64,000 bases of DNA from Lysobacter sp. FW306-1B-D06B (GTDB lineage Bacteria > Pseudomonadota > Gammaproteobacteria > Xanthomonadales > Xanthomonadaceae). The translations under genes were made by a program, and so were the position numbers. Shown in pieces: positions 1-11,228 of the stretch. The stretch lies in contig NZ_CP151802.1 of the NCBI RefSeq assembly GCF_038446665.1, forward strand, positions 1,054,001 to 1,118,000. Direction: 5' to 3'. Positions within the stretch are counted from its first letter, which is position 1; the number at the start of each line of letters is the position of its first letter. The notes beneath the pieces were generated by a model. The model was not told where the DNA came from and did no database searches. It was given only the letters and a program-made list of their open reading frames with translations.

Positions 1-1978
<1,978 letters not shown>

Positions 1979-2177
1979 GGGGGCTCCGCAGGACCTGATC
2001 CGGTGCTGCGATGGGGGGCGGGAGGAAGGCGGGAGAAGACTACGCCCGCGGTGGCGTCGCGGGCGTCGAGGGGCTTCTCTTTTTCTATTGAGGCCATGCG
2101 CTGGCCGGAACTGTCAAGCGCGGCGGCGTGAAGCCGCGACGCCCTGCCCCTCGCGACGCCCCCGTTCAGGCGCGCCG

Positions 2178-3110
2178 TCAGCCCACGCCGGCGGCCCGGT
2201 TCACGTAGTCCTGGTAGGCCGGCAGGGCGATCGCCGCGACGATGCCGATGTAGGCCAGCGTGGCCAGGGCGCCCAGGATCAGCACCACGATGGCCACCAC
2301 GCCCAGGCCCCGCTGCTGGCGCTCCGGATGGGCCGTATACGCCCAGCGGTCGACCACCAGGGTGCCGGCGACCATGTCGTGCAGGCCGCGCTTGCGCTGG
2401 GTGAAGGCGGCCATGATGTAGCCGATGTAAAGCGTGAGGTAGCACAGCAGGTGCGCGGCCCAACGGCCCAGCGCGCGGCCCGGGGCCAGGCGGCGGCCGG
2501 CGTCGTCGGCCACCTTGATGCCCACCGCCATCTTGCCCAGCGTGGCCTGCGTGGAGGAGGACTCCATGCCGATGTAGTACAGCCCGCTGATGACCGGGTA
2601 GGCCAGGTAGATCACGGCCATCAGGAGCGCGATCGTGCCCGGCGAGCCGGACGGGTTGCCGGAGAACAGCCCGGACGCGCCGACGCCGAATGCGATCAGC
2701 CCGGCGAACAGCGCGATGTAATAAGCGATCGTGACCACCAGCGCGTCGATCATCAGCGCGGCGAGGCGCTTCCAGAAGCCCGCGTACACGACCTCGCCGG
2801 CATCGCCGAGGTAGTCGCCGGCCTCGCTGAGCGTTGCGCGCGGCGGTGCGTAGGGCGATGCGCGATCGACCGACTCGAACGCAGTGGCGGCGGGCGTCGC
2901 AGGCACCTGCGGCGCCATGACGGGCGGCGCCACTGCATCCAGCCCCAGCGTTTCGGAGAAGCGATCCAGCGGCTGCCAGTCGCGCGCGCCGACATGCCAG
3001 GCCAGCGTGTCGCGCTGGACGCGTCCGTCGCGGTAGGCCTCGCGCACGTCATCGGCGTCGAGCGGCCCGACTCGGCCCTGCCCCGGGAGGTGGTAGTACC
3101 AATCGGTCAT
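2178..3110 (-). CDS. GYF_2 / RDD-domain membrane protein
   Basis: This is a 310-residue membrane protein of unknown role. Residues 1-50 (MTDWYYHLPGQGRVGPL through RDWQPL) match the GYF_2 / DUF4339 fold, which is thought to bind peptides. A variable linker to about residue 105 follows, then an RDD domain with several hydrophobic helices (for example LAALMIDALVVTIAYY and LTLYIGYIMAAF). The C-terminus adds one more hydrophobic segment resembling a short pilin-like helix (VVAIVVLILGALATLAYIG). I chose the ATG at 3110 over an upstream in-frame ATG because GGGGA sits just before it and the GYF fold begins there. Its place between topA and smg is consistent with a housekeeping envelope function, but the function itself is unknown. 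Confidence 0.85.
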   Translation of the reverse strand: MTDWYYHLPGQGRVGPLDADDVREAYRDGRVQRDTLAWHVGARDWQPLDRFSETLGLDAVAPPVMAPQVPATPAATAFESVDRASPYAPPRATLSEAGDYLGDAGEVVYAGFWKRLAALMIDALVVTIAYYIALFAGLIAFGVGASGLFSGNPSGSPGTIALLMAVIYLAYPVISGLYYIGMESSSTQATLGKMAVGIKVADDAGRRLAPGRALGRWAAHLLCYLTLYIGYIMAAFTQRKRGLHDMVAGTLVVDRWAYTAHPERQQRGLGVVAIVVLILGALATLAYIGIVAAIALPAYQDYVNRAAGVG

Positions 3111-3197
3111 GCGATTTCCCCTAGCGTTTCGGCGGACGGCTGCGATGCCGCCTCGCATGCGCCTCCCCAGGCGCCTTGAGGACTCCCCCGGCGGTGC

Positions 3198-3686
3198 TCA
3201 GTGCACCGGCTCGGGCTCGTCCTCGAACATCTGGGTTTCCATCCAGGCGTAGGCCGCCTCGGAGCCGGGCTGGTTGAACAGCACCATCAGCACGACCCAC
3301 TTCAGGTCGTCCAGGTCGAGCTCGTCCTGGTCCAGCGCCATGGCGCGGTCGAGCACCAGCTCGCGCTGGTCGGCATCGAGCACGCCGTGCTGCTCCAGGA
3401 ACAGCAGGAAGCCGCGGCATTCCACGTCGAGCTTGTCGAGCTCGGGGCCGAAGAACACGCGCACCGGCCCGTTGGCGCGCGGGGCGCTGGCGCTCGGCCG
3501 TTGCTGGGCCAGCGCGTCGAGCCATTCGAAGGCTTTATTGATCTCGGCGGGGCTGAAGCCGGCCTTGCCGAGTTCGTCGAAGAGGGGACCGCTACGGAGC
3601 GAATCTCGGTCGCGGACGAGGTCCGCATCGTCAGTGAAGTAATGCTCGAACAGGTACAGCAGGACGTCCAGGATGCTCTCTTTCAT
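3198..3686 (-). CDS. smg: Smg family protein (DUF494)
   Basis: A 162-residue protein of the Smg/DUF494 family, whose biochemical role is not established. The N-terminus [17 protein letters not shown] is the family hallmark and is followed by the acidic, helical Smg core ([51 protein letters not shown]). The length is normal for the family. It lies 87 bases downstream of dprA on the same strand and before topA, the arrangement usual in xanthomonads and related to the smf-smg order of enterobacteria. A GAGGG run lies immediately before the ATG. Confidence 0.95.
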   Translation of the reverse strand: MKESILDVLLYLFEHYFTDDADLVRDRDSLRSGPLFDELGKAGFSPAEINKAFEWLDALAQQRPSASAPRANGPVRVFFGPELDKLDVECRGFLLFLEQHGVLDADQRELVLDRAMALDQDELDLDDLKWVVLMVLFNQPGSEAAYAWMETQMFEDEPEPVH

Positions 3687-3773
3687 TTCCCTCGGCCTGC
3701 GCCGCTCGCGGCGCGGTGGGCAGAACTTGCGGGTGACCCGCCGGCGCGTCCGGATTCCCCTGAACGGGAGCCT

Positions 3774-4913
3774 TCAGCGACTGCGGAAGTACCGGCCATG
3801 CTGTGAAAAAACACGGCCATCAAGCTCCATGAGCAGCAGCATGGAGGACACTGCAGCGGCCGTCAATCCGGTTCGCTCCACGAGCTGATCCATAGCGGTT
3901 GGGTCGTGGCCCAGGGCTTTCCACAACAACTGGTAGTCGGGGTCTTTGTTCCCCGGTCCAGCGCGAGCCCCGGCCGGGACCTCGTGAACAGGGTGAATGG
4001 GGGCGTCCAGGCGCAGTCGCAAGTCCCTCGCGAGGGATGCGGCCTGCGGGGCGAGAGCGGCCACGACCTCGCCCGCGGACTCGACCAGACCGGCCCCGTC
4101 GCGGATGAGGCGGTGGCAGCCGCGGGCCAGCGGGTTGTGGATGGAGCCGGGCAGGGCGAAGACATCCCGCCCGGCTTCCGCCGCGAGACGGGCGGTGATC
4201 AGTGCGCCGGAACGCTCCGCCGCCTCGACCACCACCGTTCCCAGCGACAGCCCGGCGAGGATCCGGTTGCGGCTGGGGAAGTGGAACGCCACCGGCCCGG
4301 TGCCGGGAAGGTATTCGCTGACGACGGCGCCGTGCTCGACGATGCGGGCGTGCAGCGCCGCGTTCGAGCGCGGGTACGGGACGTCGACGCCGGTGCCCAG
4401 CACCGCCACCGTGCGGCCGTCCGCCTCCAGCGTGGCCAGGTGCGCGGCGGTGTCGATCCCCGCGGCGAGGCCGCTGGTGACCGCGAAGCCCGAGGCGGCC
4501 AGCGCCCGCGCGAACCCGCGCGCGTTGTCGCGCCCGCCCGGCGTCGGCGCGCGGCTGCCGACCAGCGCCACCGACGGATGCCACAACAACGCCGGATCGC
4601 CCGCGACGAACAACGCCAACGGCGGGCTTGGCGAGCCGCGCAGCAGGGGCGGGTAGTCCGGATCGAGCCAGCCGATCAGGTGGTGCTGCGGTGCCTGCAG
4701 CCAGGCCACTGCGCGCGGTGGCGGCGTGGTCTGGGACAGCTGCGCGACGTGCTCGTCCGTCAGGCCGGCCGCGCGCCACGCGTCGCGGCCGGCGGCCAGC
4801 GCGGCCGCCACGCCACCGTGGCGTTTGATCAACGCACGCCGCGCTTCCAGCGACCCGCCGGCGGCGATGAGGCGGAGCAGTGCGGCGGATTCTTCCTGGG
4901 ACGGCGCGGTCAT
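3774..4913 (-). CDS. dprA: DNA-processing protein DprA/Smf
   Basis: DprA binds incoming single-stranded DNA during natural transformation and loads RecA. This 379-residue protein has an N-terminal helical SAM-like part (1-85). The Rossmann-like DprA core follows, with VALVGSRAPTPGG near 116, SGLAAGID at 147-154 and FPSRNRILAGLS from 212. A C-terminal winged helix (about 310-379, ending VFSQHGRYFRSR) completes the usual three-part structure. All core motifs are intact, so competence-related recombination is likely retained. The upstream LysM gene is separated from it by a strong palindromic terminator. Confidence 0.97.
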   Translation of the reverse strand: MTAPSQEESAALLRLIAAGGSLEARRALIKRHGGVAAALAAGRDAWRAAGLTDEHVAQLSQTTPPPRAVAWLQAPQHHLIGWLDPDYPPLLRGSPSPPLALFVAGDPALLWHPSVALVGSRAPTPGGRDNARGFARALAASGFAVTSGLAAGIDTAAHLATLEADGRTVAVLGTGVDVPYPRSNAALHARIVEHGAVVSEYLPGTGPVAFHFPSRNRILAGLSLGTVVVEAAERSGALITARLAAEAGRDVFALPGSIHNPLARGCHRLIRDGAGLVESAGEVVAALAPQAASLARDLRLRLDAPIHPVHEVPAGARAGPGNKDPDYQLLWKALGHDPTAMDQLVERTGLTAAAVSSMLLLMELDGRVFSQHGRYFRSR

Positions 4914-4938
4914 CCGACCAGCATCGGCCGGAAACGAC

Positions 4939-4962
4939 GACGGCGCCCTAGGGCGCCGTCGC
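4939..4962 (-). terminator. 24-bp perfect palindrome between lysM and dprA
   Basis: A perfect 24-base palindrome centred at 4950/4951 (CTAG core, GC-rich arms). On the minus strand it is followed by TCGTTTCC, a weak T-run. It lies after the LysM-protein stop and 25 bases before the dprA start, so it probably ends lysM transcription and isolates dprA. Confidence 0.65.
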
Positions 4963-4994
4963 GTGTTCGGATCGGAAGACTCCGGAACCGGATG

Positions 4995-6152
4995 TCAGTT
5001 CGTCGCGTCCGGATGCTTCAGGCGGTAGCCCAGGTGGGTCGGGCGGATGCCGTCCATCACGAGTGCGTAGCTGACCTTGTCGAAGGTGCGGAACACCATG
5101 ACGTGGCTGGTGAACTCGTCGGGCATCTTCACCTTCTCGCCGCGGGTGTGCGCGTCCGGGCTGCGGTCGATGCCGGCCTTGACGCGGTCGACCTCGACGC
5201 TGCCCTGGCGCCACACCGAGAACACGGTGCCGTTGTCCACGCCATCGGCAGCGCCGACCGAGAGGGCAACGACGTCACGGGTGCCGCCGTTGGTGACCAT
5301 GTCGGTCACGGCGATCACGCGGGCCCGGTCGACGGCCGGTTCCTGTGCGGGCGGATGCGGGATGAACTGCAGGTCGAAGGACTGCGCCTCGACCGGGATC
5401 AGGCGGTCGCCGGCGCGCACTTCGCGGCCGTTGTCGTCGACCAGCAGCGTGGCGGCCTCGGCGTCGCCGACGATGCCGCGGCTGATGGTGCCGCTGGTGA
5501 CCTTGGCCAGTTCGTAGCCCAGGAACTCACCGCCGCCCGGCGGCAGCTGGTAGGCCCACAGGCTCTCGGTGCCCCAGTTGCGCTGGCCGCGGAAATCCAG
5601 CGTCTGCGGACGGCGGCCCGAGGGCTCGCAGCAGCGGCGCGGATCCAGCGTCTGGAAGCGCTGGCTCGGGCGAACGACCATGTAGCGCTGGCCCGGTTGA
5701 GCGTCGGCCAGGCCCTTCACGTAGACGACCTGGTTGCCGCTGGCGCGCAGGCGGTCCTCTTCCAGGCCCACCACGTAGGGCAGGTGTTCGAACTCGTCGA
5801 CGACGCGCAGGTCCTTCAGGAAGGCCTCCACCTCGGACAACGGAATGGCGTTGATCGGCGCTTCCTGGCGCGGACCTTCCTGAACCGCCACGCGGTCGAG
5901 GTAGGCCAGCGACAGCACGTCGCCCGGGAAGATCAGGTGCGGGTTCTTGACCTGCGGGTTGGCCTGCCAGATTTCCGGCCACAGCCACGGCTTCTTCAGG
6001 AAGCGTCCGGCGATGTCCCACAGGGTGTCGCCCTTCTTCACCACGTAGGTGTCCGGGTGATCGGCTGTGAGTTCCGCGGCCACGCCATAGGTGGCAATCG
6101 TGAGCAACGCAGCGGTCATCACCGTGCGCAACGGTTTAAGCATCGTGGCCAT
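4995..6152 (-). CDS. LysM-domain cell-wall-binding protein
   Basis: A 385-residue exported protein. It has an N-terminal signal sequence (MATMLKPLRTVMTAALLTIATYGVAA), then one LysM domain at about 34-85 (TYVVKKGDTLWDIAGRFL; PEIWQANPQVKNPHLIFPGD) of the type that binds peptidoglycan. The rest is a long beta-rich region with no motif that I recognise. Homologues sit upstream of dprA in xanthomonads and related bacteria. It is read divergently from def. The start chosen has GGGATT upstream; an alternative ATG three codons later is equally possible. Export and periplasmic location are inferred from the signal peptide. Confidence 0.92.
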   Translation of the reverse strand: MATMLKPLRTVMTAALLTIATYGVAAELTADHPDTYVVKKGDTLWDIAGRFLKKPWLWPEIWQANPQVKNPHLIFPGDVLSLAYLDRVAVQEGPRQEAPINAIPLSEVEAFLKDLRVVDEFEHLPYVVGLEEDRLRASGNQVVYVKGLADAQPGQRYMVVRPSQRFQTLDPRRCCEPSGRRPQTLDFRGQRNWGTESLWAYQLPPGGGEFLGYELAKVTSGTISRGIVGDAEAATLLVDDNGREVRAGDRLIPVEAQSFDLQFIPHPPAQEPAVDRARVIAVTDMVTNGGTRDVVALSVGAADGVDNGTVFSVWRQGSVEVDRVKAGIDRSPDAHTRGEKVKMPDEFTSHVMVFRTFDKVSYALVMDGIRPTHLGYRLKHPDATN

Positions 6153-6280
6153 CTGGCAATCCCCTTACCGCCCCGCTGCCCCAAGCAGCTTCCCCAACAC
6201 AACCCGTGAAGGTGGGGCCCCGGGGCACTATAGCCCAGAAGAACCGCAGGGTTGCAAGCGTTCGGGGCCCATAACGGGGT

Positions 6281-6286
6281 TACAAT
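6281..6286 (+). promoter_or_regulatory. Possible -10 element upstream of def
   Basis: TACAAT lies 46 bases before the def ATG in the divergent lysM/def spacer. TTGCAA at 6252 is too far upstream (23-base spacer) to be a convincing -35, so only the -10 is proposed. Confidence 0.35.
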
Positions 6287-6331
6287 CACGCTACTTCTTG
6301 CGGTTGTGACACAAGCCCCCATTTCCACGCC

Positions 6332-6847
6332 ATGGCCCTGCTCCCCATCCTCGAATTCCCCGATCCGCGCCTGCGCACCGTCGCTGCGAAGGTCGATCCC
6401 GCGCGTGTCGCCGATGCCGACTTCCAGAAGCTGATCGACGACATGTTCGAGACCATGTACGAGGCCCCGGGCATCGGGCTGGCCGCCAGCCAGGTCGACG
6501 TGCACCAGCGCTTCATGGTCATCGACATCAGCGAGGAGAAGAACCAGCCGATGGTCTTCATCAACCCGGAGATCGTCGCGCGCGATGGCGAGCAGGTGTA
6601 CCAGGAAGGCTGCCTGTCGGTCCCGGGCATCTTCGCCGACGTCACCCGCGCCAACCGGATCACGGTGAAGTTCCTCGATCGCGCCGCCAAGGAATGCGAG
6701 CTGGACGTCGACGGTCTGCTGGCCGTGTGCATCCAGCACGAGATGGACCACCTCGCGGGCAAGCTGTTCGTCGATTACCTCTCGCCGCTCAAGCGCGAGA
6801 TGGTGCGCAAGAAGCTCGCCAAGGCGCGTCGCCAGGCCGCGGCCTGA
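6332..6847 (+). CDS. def: Peptide deformylase
   Basis: Removes the formyl group from the N-terminal methionine of new proteins. At 171 residues the length is normal. All three catalytic motifs are intact: GIGLAASQ at 47-54, EGCLS at 92-96 (metal-binding Cys94) and HEMDH at 136-140 (metal-binding histidines and the catalytic glutamate). It starts a def-fmt-rsmB cluster, the classic translation-start processing operon. A 31-bp inverted repeat separates it from fmt. Confidence 0.98.
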   Translation: MALLPILEFPDPRLRTVAAKVDPARVADADFQKLIDDMFETMYEAPGIGLAASQVDVHQRFMVIDISEEKNQPMVFINPEIVARDGEQVYQEGCLSVPGIFADVTRANRITVKFLDRAAKECELDVDGLLAVCIQHEMDHLAGKLFVDYLSPLKREMVRKKLAKARRQAAA

Positions 6848-6851
6848 GAAA

Positions 6852-6944
6852 CCGGGATTCGGGATTCGTGATTCGGGATTCGTGAAGCGGACCCGTCTCG
6901 GGTGTGGGCTTTCCGAATCTCGAATCCCCAATCCCGAATCCCGG
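6852..6944. repeat. Inverted repeat built of GGGATTC units, between def and fmt
   Basis: The left arm 6852-6882 and right arm 6914-6944 are reverse complements at 28 of 31 positions, and each is built of degenerate GGGATTCG units. The element fills the def-fmt gap and may act as a 3'-end stabiliser or weak terminator. Short tandem units of this kind are familiar in xanthomonad intergenic DNA (recollection, not searched). Confidence 0.85.
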
Positions 6945-6951
6945 TCCCCTC

Positions 6952-7869
6952 ATGCGCCTAGTCTTCGCCGGTACCCCCGATTTTGCCGTCCCGTGCCTGC
7001 GCGCCGCTGCGCAGCGGGGCGAGATCGTCGCGGTCTACACCCAGCCTGATCGCCCCGCCGGTCGCGGGCGCGAGCTCACGCCTTCGCCGGTCAAGCGCGA
7101 GGCGCTGCTGCGCGGCATTCCGGTGCTGCAGCCGGAAAACTTCAAGTCCGCCGTGTCGAAGGACGCGCTGCGCGCGCTGCAACCGGACCTGATGATCGTG
7201 GTCGCCTACGGCCTGATCCTGCCGCAGTCGGTGCTCGACATTCCCACCTACGGCTGCTGGAACGTGCACGCCTCGCTGCTGCCGCGCTGGCGCGGCGCGG
7301 CGCCGATCCAGCGCGCGATCGAAGCCGGCGACACGCGCAGCGGCGTGTGCCTGATGCAGATGGAAAAGGGCCTGGACACCGGCCCGGTGCTGCTCTCGCA
7401 GGCCCTCGAGATAGGCGAGAGCGAGACCGGGGGACAGTTGCACGACCGCCTTTCCACGCTCGGCGCGCAGGTGCTCTCCGACGGACTGGGCCTGCTGCGC
7501 GCCGACATCCGCCCCGTGCCGCAGCCGCAGCCGGAAGAGGGCGTCACCTACGCGCACAAGCTCGACAAGAGCGAGGCGCGCCTGGACTGGTCGCAGCCGG
7601 CGCGCGCGCTGGCGAACAAGGTGCGTGCGTTCAACCCCTGGCCGATGGCCGAAGCCAACGTCGCCGGCGAGCGCCTGCGTCTGCACGGCGTGGTCGCGCT
7701 GGACGAAGCGCATTGCGCCGCGCCGGGCACGCTGCTGCGCGCCTCGCGCGACGGTCTGGACATCGCCTGTGGCGAAGGCGCGCTGCGCATCCGCGTACTG
7801 CAGCGCGAAGGCGGCAAGGCAATCACCGCCGCCGACTACCTCAACGGTCGTCGCGACCTGGTGCGCTGA
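6952..7869 (+). CDS. fmt: Methionyl-tRNA formyltransferase
   Basis: Formylates initiator Met-tRNA using 10-formyl-tetrahydrofolate. The protein has 305 residues. The formyltransferase Rossmann domain starts [16 protein letters not shown], the catalytic loop [12 protein letters not shown] is at 104-115 with the conserved Asn and His, and the catalytic aspartate is in LDTG at about 142. The C-terminal OB-like tRNA-binding domain begins near residue 205. An upstream in-frame ATG at 6904 lies inside the repeat and gives a non-homologous leader, so 6952 is preferred. rsmB starts 7 bases after the stop. Confidence 0.98.
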   Translation: MRLVFAGTPDFAVPCLRAAAQRGEIVAVYTQPDRPAGRGRELTPSPVKREALLRGIPVLQPENFKSAVSKDALRALQPDLMIVVAYGLILPQSVLDIPTYGCWNVHASLLPRWRGAAPIQRAIEAGDTRSGVCLMQMEKGLDTGPVLLSQALEIGESETGGQLHDRLSTLGAQVLSDGLGLLRADIRPVPQPQPEEGVTYAHKLDKSEARLDWSQPARALANKVRAFNPWPMAEANVAGERLRLHGVVALDEAHCAAPGTLLRASRDGLDIACGEGALRIRVLQREGGKAITAADYLNGRRDLVR

Positions 7870-7876
7870 GACCGTG

Positions 7877-9184
7877 ATGAAACCTTCCCCCGGCGTGCAG
7901 ACCCGCGTCACCGCCGCGCGCGTGCTCGACGCGGTGCTCCATCGCGGCCGTTCGCTCAAGGCCGAACTGTCGCAGGCATTGCCCACGCTCGCCGATCCGC
8001 GCGATCGCGCGCTGGTGGAGGCGATCTGTTTCGCCGTGCTGCGCCAGCCGGCGCGCTACGAGTCGGCGCTGTCGGCGTGGATGAGCAAGCCATTGCCGCG
8101 CCGCGACGGCGAGCTCAAGGCGCTGCTGTTCGCCGGCATGGCCCAGCTCGATCCGCTCGCGCTGCCCGCGCACGCGGCGCTGGCGGCGACGGTCGATGCG
8201 GCGCGCGCGCTGGGTCGCACGCATCAGGCCGGCCTGGTGAACGCACTGCTGCGTCGCGCGCAACGCGAAGGCATTCCGGCCGGCGAAGCGCATGCGCATT
8301 GGCCGCGCTGGCTGCGCGATCGCATCGCCGCCGACTGGCCGCAGGATGAGCGCGCGATCCTCGACGCCAGCGCCGCCGAACCGCCGATGTGGCTGCGCGC
8401 GAACCGCCGCCGCACCACGCCCGCGCAGTACCTCGAACGCCTGCAGGAAGCGGGCATCGCCGCGCAGCTCGATGCCGCCGTGCCCGATGCCGTGCGCCTG
8501 GACGTACCCGTCGCCGTCGCCACATTGCCGGGCTTCGCCGATGGCGATGTGTCGGTGCAGGACGCGTCAGCGCAACTCGTCGCCGATGCGCTCTCGGCCG
8601 CGCCGGCCGCGCGCGTGCTCGATGCCTGCGTCGCACCCGGCGGCAAGGCCGCGCACCTGATCGAACGCGACGCCAGCGTGCGTCTCACCGCCATCGACAT
8701 CGACGCGCACCGCCTGGAGCGCGTGCGCGCCAACCTGTCGCGGCTCGATCTCGGCGCGAGCGTGACGCTGGCCGCGGCCGATGCCGGCGACACCGCCGCA
8801 TGGTGGGACGGCACGCCGTTCGATGCCGTGCTGCTCGACGCGCCGTGTTCGGCCACGGGCATCGTGCGACGCCAGCCCGATGTGTTGCAGCACCGTCGCG
8901 CTTCCGACCTGGACGCGCTGATCGCCACGCAGGCGCGATTGCTCGACGCGCTGTGGGCCACGGTCGCGCCGGGCGGCGTGCTGCTGTATGCCACGTGCTC
9001 GATCCTCAAGGCCGAGAACGAGGCGCAGGTCGAGGCGTTCCTGGCGCGTACGCCCGATGCGGCCGCGGAGTCGCTGGACGAACGCTTCGGTCGTGCCGCC
9101 GGTCCAGGCCGGCAGCGCCTGCCGGGCGAGGGCGGATTCGACGGCTTCTTCTACGCACGGCTGCGCAAGCGGGTCACGGGCTAG
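7877..9184 (+). CDS. rsmB: 16S rRNA (cytosine-967-C5)-methyltransferase
   Basis: Methylates C967 of 16S rRNA. The 435-residue protein has an N-terminal NusB-like RNA-binding domain (about 1-150) followed by a SAM methyltransferase. The SAM loop is DACVAPGGK at 249-257. The two RNA m5C cysteines are in DAPCS (C324) and YATCS (C374, the usual nucleophile), and both are present. Start choice: ATG at 7877, with an adjacent in-frame GTG three bases upstream. It is the last gene of the def-fmt-rsmB set, and a glycosyltransferase follows after 50 bases. Confidence 0.97.
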   Translation: MKPSPGVQTRVTAARVLDAVLHRGRSLKAELSQALPTLADPRDRALVEAICFAVLRQPARYESALSAWMSKPLPRRDGELKALLFAGMAQLDPLALPAHAALAATVDAARALGRTHQAGLVNALLRRAQREGIPAGEAHAHWPRWLRDRIAADWPQDERAILDASAAEPPMWLRANRRRTTPAQYLERLQEAGIAAQLDAAVPDAVRLDVPVAVATLPGFADGDVSVQDASAQLVADALSAAPAARVLDACVAPGGKAAHLIERDASVRLTAIDIDAHRLERVRANLSRLDLGASVTLAAADAGDTAAWWDGTPFDAVLLDAPCSATGIVRRQPDVLQHRRASDLDALIATQARLLDALWATVAPGGVLLYATCSILKAENEAQVEAFLARTPDAAAESLDERFGRAAGPGRQRLPGEGGFDGFFYARLRKRVTG

Positions 9185-9234
9185 TCCCGTCTTCGGCTAA
9201 CTCCGTTCTGACATTGGGGGCACATCGCGCGGCT

Positions 9235-10932
9235 ATGATCCGCGCGATGCCGACGAACGCCCGCACCCGCGAAACCTGGTTGTTCTGGATCCTCGCCCTG
9301 CTCGTGCTCGGCGCCGGACTGGGACTGCGTGATCCCTGGCCTGCCGACGAGCCGCGCTTCACCCTGGTGGCGAAGCACATGGTGGAAAGCGGCGACTGGC
9401 TGTTCCCGCACCGCGGCCAGGAGCTGTACTCGGACAAGCCGCCGCTCTTCATGTGGTTGCAGGCGATCGCCTACACGGTGTTCGGCAACTGGCGCGTCGC
9501 CTTCCTGCTGCCGTCGCTGCTGGCCGCGTTGGGAACGCTGTGGTGCGTCGTGGACCTGGGCTCGCGCCTGTGGACGCGGCGCGTGGGCCTCTATGCGGGC
9601 TATGCGCTGCTGTTCGCGCTGCAGTTCACCTGGCAGGCGAAGAAGGCGCAGATCGATCCGCTCGTCGTGTTCTGGATCACGCTGGGCAATTACGGCCTGC
9701 TGCGGCACGTCCTCCAGGTCGCGCGGACGGGCCCGAATGGAGCCGGCGGGCCGGACTGGCCGATGTGGATGCTCGGCTGGGCCTGCGCCGCGCTGGGCAT
9801 CATCACCAAGGGCGTGGGCATCGTGGTGCTGCTGATGCTGGTGCCGGCGGGCATCGCCTCGCTGCGCGGCTGGGGCGTGAAGGTGCACGTGCGCGATCCG
9901 CGCTTCTGGCTCGGGCCGCTGGCGTTCGTGCTCGCCGCGTGCGTGTGGCTGGTGCCGATGCTGGTGGCCGCGCTCGGCAGCACCGGGCCGGAGTACCGCG
10001 CGTACGTGGACGACATCCTGCTGCGCCAGACGGCCAAGCGTTACGGCGCGTCGTGGGACCACGGCCAACCGGTGTGGTACTTCCTCGAAGTGATGGCGAC
10101 GATGTGGCTGCCGACGGTGCTGGCGTTGCCGTGGGCGATACCGGCGTGGCGCCGTCGCCTGCGTCGTCGCGATCCGCGCTACCTGCTGCCGCTGGCGTGG
10201 TGGCTGCTGGTGCTGCTGTTCTTCACCCTGCCCAGCGGCAAGCGCGACATGTACATCCTGCCGGCGCTGCCGATGCTGGCGCTGGCGCTGGGGCCGCTGC
10301 TGCCCGGGCTGATGCGCAAGCGCGCGGTGCAGTGGGTGGCGTTCGGTTTCACCTGCGTCTTCGCCTTCGCGATGCTGCTGGGCGGGCTGGCGATGTGGCT
10401 GGGCGATCCGGGTTTCGAGCGCCGTTTCGTCGCCGAACGCGGACTGCAGAACGAGGCCGCGGCACTGGCGATGTGCGTCACCGCGATCGGCGTGTGGGGC
10501 GTGCTGTGCCTGCTGTGGACCGGTCGCCGGCGACCGTTCGCGGGCATGATCGCGCTGCTGTCGGGGCTGTGGGTGGCGTTTGGTCTGATGTTGACGCCGC
10601 TGCTCAACGATTCGTCTTCGGCACGCGGACTGATGACCGAGGTCGGGCGTCGCATCGGGCCGGACGCAGAGCTGGGGTTGGTGGCGTGGCGCGAGCAGAA
10701 CCTGCTGATGGCCGATCGCCCGGTGGCGGAATTCGGCTTCAAGGTCGACTTCGACGAACAGATGCAGCACGGCCTGCGCTGGCAGCGCGAGGCGCCGCAG
10801 TCGCGGTGGTTGCTGGTGCAGGACGTGGCGCTGGCGGGATGCGTCGATGTGGCGCGAACGCAGCACCTGGGAAATGCGAACCGGCGCGGGTGGACGCTGG
10901 TGCCGGGCGAGGCGGCGGCGGGGTGTCGTTGA
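9235..10932 (+). CDS. ArnT-like family 39 glycosyltransferase (membrane)
   Basis: A multi-pass membrane glycosyltransferase of the dolichyl-phosphate-mannose / ArnT type, which uses a polyprenyl-phosphate sugar as donor. The protein has 565 residues. The first periplasmic loop carries PADEPRFTLVAKHM with the acidic catalytic residue, followed by SDKPPLFMWLQA. About a dozen hydrophobic helices follow, then a soluble C-terminal tail. The acceptor is unknown; lipid A or another envelope glycan is plausible because LPS-type genes lie close by. Start: ATG at 9235, with GGGGG 14 bases upstream; ATG at 9247 is the alternative. Confidence 0.88.
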   Translation: MIRAMPTNARTRETWLFWILALLVLGAGLGLRDPWPADEPRFTLVAKHMVESGDWLFPHRGQELYSDKPPLFMWLQAIAYTVFGNWRVAFLLPSLLAALGTLWCVVDLGSRLWTRRVGLYAGYALLFALQFTWQAKKAQIDPLVVFWITLGNYGLLRHVLQVARTGPNGAGGPDWPMWMLGWACAALGIITKGVGIVVLLMLVPAGIASLRGWGVKVHVRDPRFWLGPLAFVLAACVWLVPMLVAALGSTGPEYRAYVDDILLRQTAKRYGASWDHGQPVWYFLEVMATMWLPTVLALPWAIPAWRRRLRRRDPRYLLPLAWWLLVLLFFTLPSGKRDMYILPALPMLALALGPLLPGLMRKRAVQWVAFGFTCVFAFAMLLGGLAMWLGDPGFERRFVAERGLQNEAAALAMCVTAIGVWGVLCLLWTGRRRPFAGMIALLSGLWVAFGLMLTPLLNDSSSARGLMTEVGRRIGPDAELGLVAWREQNLLMADRPVAEFGFKVDFDEQMQHGLRWQREAPQSRWLLVQDVALAGCVDVARTQHLGNANRRGWTLVPGEAAAGCR

Positions 10933-10985
10933 GGTGACGTGCGGCTGATGCGCACGTGCACTCCCTAAGCGGTGAACCATTTCAC

Positions 10986-11138
10986 TGTCATTCCCGCGAA
11001 GGCGGGGCTTTTGGGCCGCCGCACGGCGGCACTCTCCAGGGGCGTTTCACGCTTTACCGGCTACCTGTGAACAGCAACAGCAAAATGGATAGTGCCCCCG
11101 TACGGCGGCCCAAAAGCCCAGCTTCCGCTGGAATGACG
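10986..11138. repeat. Large imperfect inverted repeat (48-nt arms)
   Basis: The arms 10986-11033 and 11091-11138 are reverse complements at 41 of 48 positions, with a 57-base loop. The outer ends carry GTCATTCC, the common start of REP-like palindromes in this group, and a third related piece follows near 11161-11190. This fills most of the 296-base gap between convergent genes. No gene is seen here. Confidence 0.85.
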
Positions 11139-11228
11139 TGAGATGTCGGATGCCGTGACAGCCTGGGTCCCGGCCGTCGCCGGGATGACGGTGCTGTTGG
11201 CACGCGGATGACCGCGGCCTGCGTGCCG

